NCBI GenBank assembly: GCA_020747065.1
Contig: JAGMVK010000004.1
Location: forward strand, 930,001-994,000
Source of the DNA: Cadophora sp. MPI-SDFR-AT-0126
Lineage: Eukaryota; Ascomycota; Leotiomycetes; Helotiales; Ploettnerulaceae
Length of the DNA: 64,000 nt
Direction: 5' to 3'
Of this stretch, positions 46,300 to 58,331 are shown piece after piece (within the stretch, counting starts at the first letter, position 1; every line of letters begins with the position of its first letter). A model generated the notes under the pieces. The model did no database searches, was not told the DNA's origin, and saw only the letters and a program-made list of their open reading frames with translations. Both the position numbers and the translations under genes were made by a program.

Positions 46300-46728
46300 T
46301 CTGAACGAGGTGTTGCTAAATTTCGAGTGATGAGATAGCTTGTTGATCGAGATGTTTTGGGGGTGATGAAGGGAGCAGCTGGCGATTGATATAGCAGCAC
46401 CCAGCGAGACAATTCCTAGGCTTCTGGTAGAATACAGAATTCTAAAACAACCCGTTGGGTATGATTGGCGTTTGCTTTGTAAAGCTTATGCCGATTGTCA
46501 TAATCATAGCATTACCGATGCGTTGTCTCTACTCATCTGCTCACTCCAGACATAATCAGGTATCACAACTTTGCGCGGTGCCACAAGAACCCACAACACT
46601 AACTAACCTAACTTTGAGGCTACTGCTCTGTCAGCTCCAAACGCTCTTCAGTATTGACTTGCATGTCCTATCACAAAGTCTCTCTGATTCTCAGACTTTC
46701 GATTTCTGTTTCTGCCGCCTTCAAACAA
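46300..46728. promoter_or_regulatory. Bidirectional promoter between RiPP precursor and UstYa-like gene 1
   Basis: This 429-bp region separates two divergently starting cluster genes. A weak TATATC-type element on the minus strand near 46390 lies about 90 bp before the precursor ATG. Shared control of precursor and modifying enzyme is likely by position; no factor site was assigned. Confidence 0.5.
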
Positions 46729-47855
46729 ATGATGGTGCCTACCTACAGTGAATCAACATCCAGCCGGATATCTGATGGAGAAGACCTTGGGGACGAAGAG
46801 AAACTCCTCACCAGCTTCGCATGCTCTACGGTACGGCAATCGAAGTCGAATTCACTCAAATGTTGGTGGAGCTTGCTGTTTGGGAAACGTCAAAGTCGAG
46901 ATAATCCTCCAGAAAGGAGGACATGGCAAACCGGACTGCATTCCTCTGCGTTTCATATTCCACTCATCCTTACTTACTCCCTCGTCTGGCTTCTTGTCAT
47001 CCACCAGTCGCTACAATCAAAAAGGTGCATTCCCTTGGTCTACAGTATGTCAATTTCCAGTATATAATTATCGTCACAGACGCTCAGCATGATTTTCATA
47101 GCTCCAGCCCAAGATGCTATTTCGCCCGAAGCCAAGATCTTGAGTGTAAAAATCAACCAGACTTCCAGCATTTTCAACGCAGAGCCATCGCCAGAAGTGG
47201 ATGATGCTTGGGCGTCACTTTTCCAATGTAGGTTGAGCATTCGATGACACTTCGAAATGCCCAGTCTTGACTGGATTTTAGATGCCAATATTCGAATCAC
47301 GAAGCAAGAGGTTCAACAACTTGGAAGATCATCTGTCGCGTTGAGTGATGGGTCAGGAGACTACTTTGGGACACTTGGTGAGTACAATACAAATATGCGG
47401 GAGGTAACAAACTTTGACATTTATTTAGATGTTTATCATCAGCTCCATTGCTTGGTGAGTGTCGTCAATGCCTGCATGACTAGTTCTTAATGTCCAACTT
47501 CAAGAAATATATTCGGCAATATGTTCATCAAGACTACTACACTGTTAAAGACACGAACGTCCCTGTGAAAGACCATGTTAGTACGTGTTTCAATTCTCGC
47601 TGACCACATGGAAGATGTCTAACAGCTCCAGACCATTGCATCGAGATGCTCCGCCAAGTCATCATGTGTAAAGCCGACACAGCGCTCATGACATATGAAT
47701 GGCTTCCAGATTTCCCCGGTCCATGGCCGAATTTTGGAATCCAGCACGAGTGCGTTAATTGGGAGAAGATTGATAATTGGTCGAAAGAACGGTCGATCGA
47801 TATCTTTGATCCGAAATACTTGCATCATCCTAAAATTGGTAAAGCTTGTCTCTGA
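46729..47855 (+). CDS. UstYa-family (DUF3328) oxidase 1
   Basis: Six exons (46729-47044, 47102-47227, 47282-47377, 47429-47454, 47505-47580, 47626-47855) give 289 aa, all phases consistent; exon 4 is only 26 nt. A single transmembrane helix (about residues 75-93) follows a hydrophilic cytosolic N-terminus. The two family copper/metal motifs are present: HQLHC at about 183-187 and DHCIEMLRQ at about 216-224. UstYa proteins in ustiloxin and asperipin synthesis oxidatively cross-link tyrosine side chains of the precursor. It lies divergently beside the precursor gene. The PSPEVDxAW and NIRI segments are also standard in this family. Confidence 0.88.
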
Positions 47856-48551
47856 ATCCTGGCGAACGGAGAGACGTGTAGCTGACTGTTTGTCCCAGGA
47901 TTTTCGTATGCCCGTCATGATGAAACTCCAACAAATCATGGTGATTGATAGGGAACGAAATCGTTATTCACAATCAATTGAATGTCACTGAGCTTCTCGT
48001 AGATAGATATAGGTGAACTCAATGCGATGCTCTCTCAAGAGTCTTTCTTTCATCGTCACTGGCAACCTGTGTAATGGTCTCGTTTTCTGTTGTTGATATT
48101 TCTGGGTTGAGCCCTGTAAACGCGCGATTGGCAGGGCAAGTTACGAAGTTAGGACGAGGAGCCTACAAAACGAACACTGGCATCTGTATTTAGCGAGCCC
48201 ACACAGCAGTGGACTCTGTAGACGGGGTATGAAAATACAACGCGAGACAGAGGAATGGAATCGTCTTGCTTCCACATCATTCAATCGAGGCAAAATCTCA
48301 TCGTTACTGACCACGCCTGGAATTGATTTGATCCAGCTCAGATCGGAGGTGTCGCTCGATGACATGGAACTGGCCATCAAGTGAGACCTTGACATACGAT
48401 GCTTCGGAAGAAACCAGAATGAGCATTGAGAAGCGGAGATTTGGAAATTTATTGCTATTTGTATACCTCACAGATGCACGGGTCAAGGTCGTTACTTCAG
48501 GATTGACATTTGGCTATGTCGGGACATTTTGTTGCCACAAGTACGTGTCAT
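47856..48551. other. Intergenic within the RiPP cluster
   Basis: It lies between the convergent 3' ends of the first two oxidase genes. No gene is recognised. Confidence 0.45.
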
Positions 48552-49295
48552 TCAATGGCCATGGCCATGTACACTATCTTCGCTGGTCTTCGATCTCGAA
48601 TGCGTACTTGACTGACGAGACGCCAGAGACTTCTCATACAATGATGAGGGATCTCTACACTGATGCGGTACCATACCATTCGTCGTCGGTAAACCTCCCA
48701 CTGAATCCGCGGTCGAGGGCTCGAGGGAGCCGTCCGCGAAGCACAAAAAGACCTGTAGGAATGTCAGCATCCTAAATTAATTCACTATAGAAGTGACGTA
48801 AAATTGAGTACACTGTACCTGTCGAAAATAATCCATACAATGCAACGTATGCCCCAAGTCAAGATGATGCCCGTGAACCACACCCCTCTTCGTGCCTCTA
48901 CTATTCATCGCATCCAGCTTCGAATACTGCTCCTGGATATGATTTCTGATTATTTGCAAGCAATGCAGCTGATGGAACATTCCCACTCCGTAGACTTGTG
49001 AATCCTCCCCCAAATTCTCTAGAATGAATCCTCCATTTGGTGTCACAAGTTGATTCCACAGGCCGTCCGTTGCGGGGTCCAAGCTCTGGTAGGTGGAATT
49101 CGCTTCGAAAGGGGTTGTGACTGTGTTTTCAGAAGGACTAGAGATTGAGTGGCAGATCTCGGTTATGCTGGTGTGGATTTGTTGGCGAAAAAGGGCGAGG
49201 AGGAGGCCGGAAATCGCGCTGGTGATAAGGAGGATGAAGAGTGCTTGGTGAGTAGCATTTTTGGGCGTGTACCAGGGATTCTTTGCGAATGGCAT
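48552..49295 (-). CDS. UstYa-family (DUF3328) oxidase 2
   Basis: Two exons (49295-48819 and 48752-48552) give 225 aa. A longer upstream frame begins only with TTG, so the ATG at 49295 is used. A transmembrane helix lies near residues 17-36. HQLHC (108-112) and the LHCMDYFRQ motif (151-159) are present, then a spliced LCFADGSLE segment that usually follows. A His-rich insert (HGHHLDLGHTLHC) precedes the second motif and the tail ends HGHGH. Its role is probably the same class of oxidative tailoring as its two neighbours, likely on a different bond or residue. Confidence 0.82.
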
Positions 49296-50055
49296 ATTCT
49301 CTGTAGCAATATCTTGACTGATTGTTGACCGTGGCAAAAGAAAACCAAGAAGATACCGAAGAACGACAAGAATCGATTTCGGGAGACGGGAATGAAAATG
49401 CAGGCTGGGCTCACTTCAATCACTTGATACATGTTCCGAAGATCGCGATCAACGCAAAGTGAGCAATCGAATAATGATGCATGATGAGAAGACTCTTGTC
49501 AGTCAATTGCATCCAATTTACCAAGACCTTACTCGCCCGAATCACAATATGCGCGAGTCTCAGCTCATCGCTTAGCAATTTTAGGAGAGCATCAACATCA
49601 ACAAATACACTTCACTTCACATCAGTAATCACCCGAAGGGCACTGGCATTGCATTCAGACGATTAGCAAAACATCGAATTTATCATCGCTGATTCGCTGC
49701 TGTAGGGTGATCAGTAGGTAGTGGGGGAGATAAGCATCATGGGTCGGGCCGGGGAAGCTGTCCCAATGCGGCAGGTGACCGAATCGAGGAGGTCCTTAGC
49801 CAAGAATGGGGACTGATGCAACTACCGACTTCCCTGCACAACATAATGCTTATATTCTCATCTATCTCTCCAATTATTTTAATGCTGATACGTGTGAGCA
49901 TTGCGTGATTACTAAATACTCATCTCATGTATCTCATGATCCAGATGCAGTATTAACACCTGGACAGGTTGTAACGGAGTACAGACGATGTGGGAAAAGG
50001 AACAACGAATTGTGCAACGACACATCGCGGGAATTTTGGTTGCAGAGGTGCAAAT
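49296..50055. other. Divergent promoter region, oxidases 2 and 3
   Basis: Transcription starts in both directions from here. No further gene is recognised. Confidence 0.4.
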
Positions 50056-51082
50056 ATGACCACGCGATATTCACCGATTGGTGTGGGGGAGGCATCTCAT
50101 GATGGTCATGGAGAGGAAATGTTCTCAGATGTTGAGACCTCCACGGCAATCGATGAGAAATATTCACAGCCCTCGAAACCTCGAGAAAGGAAACACGTAC
50201 GACCTCTTACGATTACAGTCGGTGGCTTATCCATTTTGCTCCTCATTGCACTCGTGGCCTCCACAGTATTAATGGAAAGATCGAGCAAATGGAAAAGTCC
50301 AGTCCCTGACAGTCAGTTCTATCCTATTCTGACTATTGACGTTATGTACTGACAATCCGGCTGCAGTTCCTAGGGAGAGCATACTGTTTGGAAATTATTC
50401 CGATTACAGTGCTGCGCCAACTATTGAAAACAATGTGATGTGGATGGATTTGCTGGGTCGTATGTAACATCATCCAAATCTTGACTTAATCCAGTCAATC
50501 ACAATTTCTGGCGATTGCTGATGCATTCTCAAACAGCCGGGATGGGATTCGTATCCATCAAAAACCCATCTCAATACGGACTGCCGAATGGTGTCTCAAA
50601 CCCTCACATGCCACCCACCGTACAAAACTACGGCGTGAGCATGTACCACCAACTCCACTGCCTGGTAAACCACCCCCTTTTCCTCCCCACCTCACCTTCC
50701 AGCTCCCTCCCTCTATCGAATCCAACACTAATCCGAGACCCCATTCACAGATGATGATCCGCACTCTCTACTGGCAAGCCCTCCGCGGCGACCGCAACCT
50801 CAAGATGGTCGAGAATGACGGCCTCGAAGAGGAAATGGGACATGTGAACCACTGTTTCGATTATATCCGTCAGGGCATCATGTGTGCGGGCGACATGTCG
50901 ATTGAGGCGGCTGCAGATGAGGGGAATGGGGAAGGCCCGCATATTAGTGGGATCGGAATGAGGCATGATTGTAAGAGTTGGGTATGTATGAATCCTAGTC
51001 TGAGGCTGTGGTGCTAGGTGATGCTGATTGTGCATAGGAGGCATCGAGGACGTGGATGGATGAGAATCTGCCGGCGAGGTGA
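50056..51082 (+). CDS. UstYa-family (DUF3328) oxidase 3
   Basis: Five exons (50056-50311, 50367-50459, 50537-50664, 50751-50981, 51038-51082) give 250 aa with matched phases. A Pro/Glu-rich cytosolic N-terminus is followed by a transmembrane helix (50-72). YHQLHC lies at about 153-158 and NHCFDYIRQ at about 192-200, spaced as in the family. The end ESRTW/ASRTWMDENLP-like motif is reached through the last intron. It completes a set of three divergent paralogues in one cluster. Well-studied dikaritin clusters usually have one to several such enzymes. Confidence 0.85.
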
Positions 51083-51282
51083 AGAACGGTCCGTGGGTGT
51101 TCCTTTAAAAGGAGAGATTGATAGGCGATAGCTCGCATCCACCCCCAAAAAGCAACAATTTGTAACGTGTAGCCGTTAGAGCATGCAAGAGGCGCTCAAT
51201 AAGTTACAAATACAAACTCGCCTTCGATATGTCCAAAAATTCTTGCGAATAACAGGCATATCTTGCGTTCACTCCTACCTGA

Positions 51283-52789
51283 TCAAACATAAATATAACA
51301 AAACTCACCACCCAAGCCACCCATTGTATCCAGCAAACTCCCCAACTTCACAGCCGGTGCTACAATACCTAAGTCGACATCATCATTCAAAGTCGTATTC
51401 CGGGATGGCGGCTCATTGAAGAGCGTAATAGTTCCAGACACAGCTTTCAAACGAGCCGACAAATTCTGCGTTTGCCATATCCACCAGACGCGATCGATCA
51501 TCCCGTGATGTAGAAAGAATGCTGGGTCGTTTGGTGAGGTGAAGAAGTCCTAAGAGGGAAACATGTCAGATATTGGTGACGGGCTTTGGGAGCTGCTGTA
51601 GACTTACCCCGCCAGGATCGCCTCCGATGGTGTAATGACCGCCCGTGTGAACACCCCATTTGCCTTCTGGGAATTGACCTTGCATGACTGTTTGGAACCA
51701 GTAGATATCAGAGTGCAGAGGATCGGTGATGAGTGCGTAGGTGTAATTAGTTGCTGTCACGGCTGCTGCGTGGGGATTGATGTCTCGTCGGAGACAGCGT
51801 GGGTTGTACCCCAAGCCATCTTGTTGAGGATTTGGTGGGACGCCTGATATGGATGGGAATATGGGACCAAGGTTTACGCTCATGCTAGGATCGTTAGCGA
51901 TGAACTCGTCTACGTTGCAGATTTTGGAGATCTCACTTCTTGAATGGACCAGTGGTAACACATCCACCCCCAACTCCAGGTGGAATCACATCAAACGGTG
52001 GTGGGGCTCCAGTAATGAGAACACCGGTATGATTGTAATAGAGACCGTTGCCTGACAAGCTTGTGTCGCTTCCATCGAACAACGGAGAGTTGATGGGATC
52101 GCTAGTTTCGATCAGCATTCGGAAGTCGCCTGAAAATTTGGGATTTGAAAACTGACCTGGAGTAGCGGCCCCAATTCCAGTAAGGTTGATAGCCTTTGTA
52201 GCCACACTCATCACGAAGAGCGGTCTCATATGCCCAGACAAAGTATCTATGCCAGGAGAGAAAATTGCCCTGGATGTGTCAATTGAGGTCAGTGGAGCAC
52301 AGATGATGGTCGTACCGTAGCGTGGATTGTGAACGTTTGATTGATGTGTACTAGTACAAAGTCGTCATATCTAATGAATGGGAAGTTAACATAAGCAAGA
52401 GATGTATGAAGGGATAAGTTGGATTTAGGCCGATATCACTTGCCTCGACCGTGCGCCTGGTGCAACAGAGCGGGGTGCCTTTGATGGCTTAGACTGAAGA
52501 CAGAGGACAGCAGAGATGTATTTTTTCTTGTCACTTGAGGATATATCACCCCTGAAGTCAATTAGTACAGTGGGAATTCGTACGAAGCTGAAAGAACTCA
52601 CCATTCTTTTCGCTTGGCAGCATTCTTGACACTACACCCGCTGTGTCTTTTGGCCTGGTACTTCTCTAGATTGATGAGTCCTTTGGCAGCGAGTTTATCG
52701 ACTTCGTCCGGGACCTGGAAAGACTGTGGGGTTGCAGTTGCAAGATTGAAAAAGATGAACAACGCCGTAAGGAAATGACGAAACTGCAT
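51283..52789 (-). CDS. Secreted tyrosinase (UstQ-like, binuclear copper)
   Basis: About seven exons are read, starting at the ATG 52789. A signal peptide (about residues 1-20) is present. The CuA side is built across splices: LVHINQTFTIHATG, then FLSWHRYFVWAYE and QPYWNWGRYSS. The CuB side has GGHYTIGGDPGGDFFTSPNDPAFFLHHGMIDRVWW. The second intron uses a GC donor (GCAAGT near 52450). The rest are GT-AG, including one of 57 nt that joins WNWGRYS to DPINSPLFDG. Tyrosinases hydroxylate or oxidise phenols. In ustiloxin synthesis the tyrosinase UstQ acts with UstYa/UstYb on the Tyr of the peptide core, and the same partnership is likely here. A TATATA box lies at 52885-52890, about 96 bp upstream. 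Confidence 0.87.
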
Positions 52790-52884
52790 TCTGAAAATGA
52801 CAATTTAAATAGGAAATCCAGGGAGACTTGTAAGGATCCTGAGAGAAGAGGTGAAGATGAAAAGAACAAAAGGAGGAGGGCATC

Positions 52885-52890
52885 TATATA
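52885..52890 (-). promoter_or_regulatory. Candidate TATA box of the tyrosinase gene
   Basis: TATATA (palindromic as written) about 96-101 bp upstream of the tyrosinase ATG, in a conventional position for a regulated fungal promoter. Confidence 0.4.
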
Positions 52891-53249
52891 CTTGTCTATA
52901 TGCATGGTGAAATTTGCCCAGTCAATAATCAAAATAGAAATCTTACCGGGTACAGTATGCAGGTGGGTGTGGTAGGGGAATTGCTTCCGGACAGCCGCAC
53001 TTCAACTCAGGCATCGGAAATGCACCTTTCGCAACTAGCGCGAATACCCTAGCATCTTCGAAGGTCGACAAGGCGTTGAACTTCACCTGGTGTCGTGGTA
53101 TACAACTGTTCGATTTCGTTCATCTTGAAAAAGCAGGAAGATTGGCAGTGAGCGTGCTGTTCAGAAACTTACGAGCTCGGACTTTTCATACAAGGTAGTA
53201 TATTTATGTTTGAAGTCGAGGGAGAAAATGCTGAAGTAAATGGAAGAAA

Positions 53250-53732
53250 CTACAGAGCAGCCACACAAAGAGCTTCGAGTGGGGATGGATGGCCAGAGAG
53301 CAATGCCACCTGGTCCACCAAGAGATGAAGTATCGAGGGACAAATAGGATCTTCAGCGTCGGGTTCCAAAGCCCCTTCTAGCCACGCCGCATCAGTGCAT
53401 ATTTCACAGCCAAGTGTAATGTGGAAAGCATAGTAACCGGCATGAACACGCACTTCCCACGAGGCAATGTGACATTGAAAAGTTGTGCTGTACAGGAAGC
53501 TATTGAAGGGGCTTGAAATCTTCGATGTGGGACGGAGAATCTTCCCGGTCCGGACAATAGGAATAGATTGTGGCGTCCAGTCGACATATATAGATCGTGA
53601 TATGATTGGAGTGATGGAACACCAGGGGGCTTTTTCATGGGATTCTGCAGTACAAGAGTGGCGGGGGAGGATGATTTTGTTCTGAAATTCTGGTAGCGAA
53701 CATGAGTAATCGATGACTTGGCACTTTGACAT
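53250..53732 (-). CDS. Possible ORF of 160 aa, unrecognised
   Basis: A true ATG begins a cysteine-rich frame without a signal peptide or known motif. It lies just upstream of the tyrosinase on the same strand. It could be an uncharacterised cluster member or chance. Confidence 0.22.
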   Translation of the reverse strand: MSKCQVIDYSCSLPEFQNKIILPRHSCTAESHEKAPWCSITPIISRSIYVDWTPQSIPIVRTGKILRPTSKISSPFNSFLYSTTFQCHIASWEVRVHAGYYAFHITLGCEICTDAAWLEGALEPDAEDPICPSILHLLVDQVALLSGHPSPLEALCVAAL

Positions 53733-54823
53733 GCAGCGGTTGACAGCGCCTAAATGTCCAACGAGATTAGAATGGAAACTTTGGATGAAATGCTACGTTG
53801 AGGGACTTAATTGAGGACCATGACCGGCTGTATGGATGGCTTGTGGTTGAGATCAGGGTGGCTCGAGCTGAAACCATAGCTATCAAAAGCTTGGGAGTCG
53901 GTGAGACCTGGGGTGAAATGCTCGAAATGGAAACATACTGGGGTTGCTGCAGGATTGAGGGCATTGTCCTTGCAGGTCGATTTGCGACGCGCGGTCACCG
54001 ATTGGTGGGAAAAGAATATCCTCATCATGCCTAGCACGCAAACGAGTTATCAACATGTTTGCAAGGTGGACGGAGATGAAACCAAGAACATGTGGAAATG
54101 TATGAAGTATTGGCGGTCAGTGACTGCTGGAACTTGCTCGCCTGGATAAGTTCTCCACGAAGTCATCGAACTGGCCCATTTACGGTCACCTCTTCGTCGC
54201 AAGTAATCGGCTGAGATAATAACAATCGCAGGCATGAGCAGACGACCGCTGATTCCAGACACGTTTTCTCGGTCTGTCAGTTGATGCAGGGTGTTTCTAG
54301 ATACATATACCCCCAGAAACACAATTGGGAGTCCTTCGTCAACTCAAGTAGACTCCTACGAGGACGACATGGGAAGTATCCTGAGGTGCGGTGAAGGGGC
54401 TCGTCGGTCGCCAGCAACTATTTGATCGGAAGAAATATATATGAGATGTAGGCTGATTATAGTTTCTTCAAATCTTGGAACAGTGAGTGTACATCTGCGA
54501 AATCGAACATTTACAATGAGTTGACATGATACCTCTCTTTTTTCTTCTCGTCTCGCCAAGACTCAGATATCGGGCATTCGGCTTCAGACTAAAAAAGTGG
54601 ACCCTCGTCGTTGCCCCGGACCTCAGCCCCACGTGACGATTGTAAACAACATGAATTGAAGTCAACAAATCTTTCAACGCTCTCGCCGACAGTCGAATCC
54701 CAACCCACACCTCCGCAACTATTCATAACTACACGACTTGCCATTGCTTGCTACTCATACGAGCTTCTACTACTTATGTGCGCGACAATTTAGTGAGCCA
54801 GGTTGCAATTGCCACGATTCGAA

Positions 54824-57800
54824 ATGGATTATACCGAAGAGGAGAATTCCGTACGTCGCGATACCAGCTTCCCAAACTACCTTCTTGGGTCACCCATTGA
54901 TCTTATGTCTATAGTATCGCCACTCTCAACTTAAGCCACCTGGAAGTCGAATCCCCTCGCCACCGAAGATGGGTCTTGCAGAGATCTCTGAGTCGCAAAA
55001 CAATGCGCGATCAAGGATGATCTCAAAGATGCCCCCTCCAACATCTCTGAAGCATAAGCTGGGCGGAACATGTCTGTGATACTTGCAGATGAAGCTGGCT
55101 AGAGAATAAAACTGACAGATATGCCAGACAACGAGCCAGAACCAAAGCGAAAGACATTGGCGGAAAGAGCAGGGGAGGTTGGGACGAGGTCCATCGCAGC
55201 TCCCACAACCAGTGCAAGGCCTGCTGTGAAAGGAACATCACTTGTTGGTGCAGGGGTAAGTGATCTGAGAACATAGCTCTCAACCAGCACATTCTACGAT
55301 CACCATGGAAGACAAGAGGACCCCAAGCTATTCGAAATACACTTCCAGGCGGGAGCCGAGTGCAGATTGCTTACACATACCTCGAACCCGCTCACGATTG
55401 AAGCCACCACAAACTGTGACTTAGAACCATCATGGAAGGATACCGGGGCTAACTTGGTCGCAGAAGTCTATGCACAGTCGGAACCCCTCATTTACATCCT
55501 CCACGTCTTCACGAGCCCCATCAGCATCGTCCCGAAATCCATCGAATAGCAGTTTTTCCAGCAGCGTTGGACCGAATGGACGACCGAAGTCCTCATACGG
55601 CGGCAGGTCGCAGTTCAGCCAGTCGACAGCTACAAGAGGAACCGCTCTACCTCGACCAGCAACATCCATGGACACACATTCGTCCGATGATGATCTTCCA
55701 TCACACGGAAGGCGCAAGGGTACGGAACCTTTAATTTCAATCCCTAGTTCCATACAGTCAACCGACGGATACCAAAGTCTTCGAAGCAAGAAATTGCGCG
55801 CTCCTCACTCAATGCAATCATTGAGGCCCCAACATTCCGCTGCCAACATGAGGGATATCTCCGTCAGTACTGCCTTGAGCAGGTTAGGCCTTGACGGAGA
55901 AGTCAGATCCCAGGAACAGCACGAGTATCAAGCGAGCTCCACCAGAATGAGGCCACCGCCATCCCTCCTATCTCATAAGTCTTTTATTAGTTCGGGTCTG
56001 CGGGGGCTGAGGATTGACAGCGCTGAGACTGCTCTGGTGCTCTTTGAGCCTCCTGGAGAATCATCAGCTCCAAAGTCACCCTCTCATATTCCGGTGCTTT
56101 CCAAGGCGGAGGCATCGATGGAACCGCCAGTTACCCCCCGCAGAACCCCAAAACCATCTCCCCAAAAGACTCCATTTTTGACAAAAGATTCTAACGTGCC
56201 TGGTTTTACAGCATGGGATGTCGATGTGCGTATCGAGCGTATGGAGGGCATGTTCTCGGAGATGCAGAACAAAGTTACAAATACCAGTCTAGAACGCAGT
56301 GTCCTCGAAGAAGCGATTGCTCTCTACAAGGAACGAAGTGAGTGCTCCAAATGCCGATCAACTTGACATATCACTAATATTGCTTGGTAGTCACCGAACT
56401 TGATGGCCTGAGATCGCAACTTTCTTCGTCGAACATGATTTTGCAGTCCGATTTGAACGAGATGAAATTGAAGGTCGAGACACTTCAACAGAACCTAATG
56501 TCAGCCAATGCCACTCTTGATGAGCAAATGCGAATACATCGAATCGAGTTGGACGATGCGAAAAGGGAGAGTCGGAACGAGATTGACCAGATGAAGCGGG
56601 ACAACACTGACGAGATGGACCGGCTGCTTCGAAAGCACAGAGACGAATTGCGGGAGATGGAACGTCGAGCCACTGTGGAACTGGAGGACAGAATTCGGGA
56701 CCTTGAGCGGCGGAACAACGCAACTCTCGAAGAAGAACGCAGTCGAAGACTTCGCGAAGTTCAAGATTTGGAATCTCGAATCGCATCCGAAAGTGTTAAT
56801 CTGGACCTGGAGTTGCAAAAGAAGGACCGCGAAATTCAAAATATGAGAGGGGAGCTGGAGGATGTTAGAGGAGACCTTGATCGGGAGCAAATATTGAAGG
56901 CCAATGCCCAGAGCGAGATTGCTACCATGAGAGAGACGCTTCAAAAGACTGGAGTTGAATCGGCTTCGACCATTCACACTCTCGAGAGCACTGTCGCAAG
57001 TCTTCGCGCCCGGATACACTTCCTGGAATCTGGATCCAAGGCACAGTCTGATAGTTTCGTTGAGATGGAAAGAAGGTTGCAAGAGGCACTGGATTCTGCT
57101 GAGGAGTCGAAGCGGAAGCTGATCAAGGAAGAATCTCTTCGTCGTATACTTTTCAACCAAGTCCAGGAGCTGAAGGGTAATATCCGGGTCATGTGTAGAG
57201 TTCGGCCAGTCTTCAGCAACAACGCGGATGAAGGACCAGTAGCCAAATTGACCTATCCTGACTTGGATAAGGAATCAAAGGAGCTCGAGATTCAAGGCAA
57301 GGAAGAGAAAAGCAGTTTGGGAACGATCACCCGGAAGAATCACTCGTTCTCTTTTGACAGAGTGTTTGGGCCCGAGAGTCAGAACCAAGAGGTGTTTGAA
57401 GAAATCTCGCAACTTGTTCAGAGCGCTCTAGATGGGTATAATGTCTGTATTTTCTGTTACGGCCAAACTGGATCCGGAAAGACTCACACGATGTCATCCG
57501 CTGACGGCATGATTCCTCGGGCCACTCATCAGATATACGAGACGGCGACCAATCTTAAGGAGAAGGGATGGACGTATACAATGGAGGGAAGCTTCGTGGA
57601 GGTATATAATGAGGAGATTCACGATCTCCTCGGCAACTCGAAGGACTTTGACAAGAAGAAGCATGAAATCCGACATGACGAGCAGAGAAAGCAAACCACA
57701 ATCACAGGGCTCAAGACTGTGCCACTGGATTCGGCAAACACTGTTGAGTCTATTCTCAAGCAAGCTGCCAATAACAGAAGTGTGGCTGCTACGAAGTCAA

Positions 57801-58331
57801 ACGAGAGATCTTCTAGATCTCACTCCGTCTTCATTCTGAAGCTGGTTGGGCGAAACAGCACTACAAATGAGACCTCTGAAGGCACGCTAAACCTTGTCGA
57901 CTTGGCTGGTTCCGAGAGATTGAAGCAATCCGGCGCAGAGGGAGATCGAATGAAGGAGACTCAAAATATCAACAAGAGTTTAAGTTGCCTTGGGGATGTT
58001 ATCGGAGCGTTGGGCCAAGGCAAAGAAGGTGGCCACATCCCATACAGAAATTCCAAGGTAAGGGTGTCCTATCTCACTGACTGGTTGATGCTGACATGTC
58101 TAGTTAACTTACCTGCTCCAATACTCGTTGGGTGGTAACTCAAAGACGCTCATGTTCGTAATGGCTAGCCCTCTGGAGGCCCATTTGACTGAGACTCTCA
58201 CGAGTCTGAAGTTCGCGACGAAGGTACGTCCATCTTCTCATCATACAAAGTATTCCTCTGACAACAGATAGGTACATAACACACATATCGGAACGGCCAA
58301 AAAGTCCACAAAGGTCCGCAGCAGCGACTGA
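54824..58331 (+). CDS. klpA: Kinesin-14, C-terminal minus-end motor (KlpA/Kar3 type)
   Basis: Seven exons (54824-54850, 54915-55071, 55119-55255, 55464-56337, 56391-58057, 58104-58223, 58272-58331) give about 1013 aa. A Ser/Pro-rich tail (to about 400) is followed by a long heptad-rich coiled coil (about 400-680). The motor begins with the neck [11 protein letters not shown], then [10 protein letters not shown] (P-loop), NERSSRSHS (switch I), LVDLAGSE (switch II) and [14 protein letters not shown] motor at the C-terminus with this neck is diagnostic for kinesin-14, which slides microtubules toward minus ends in the spindle. It is longer than A. nidulans KlpA; the 5' exon choices are the least certain part. 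Confidence 0.93.

Larger units (their letters stand above)
52790..54823. other. Right border of the RiPP cluster
   Basis: It contains one weak frame (53250-53732, separate entry). No methyltransferase, P450 or peptidase gene of the larger ustiloxin type is seen before the kinesin gene. Confidence 0.4.

Noticed and set aside
47856..48551. Short frames between oxidases 1 and 2
   Set aside because: No motif, no splice-supported extension and poor composition.
56501..57160. 219-aa frame on the minus strand
   Set aside because: Antisense of the kinesin coiled coil.
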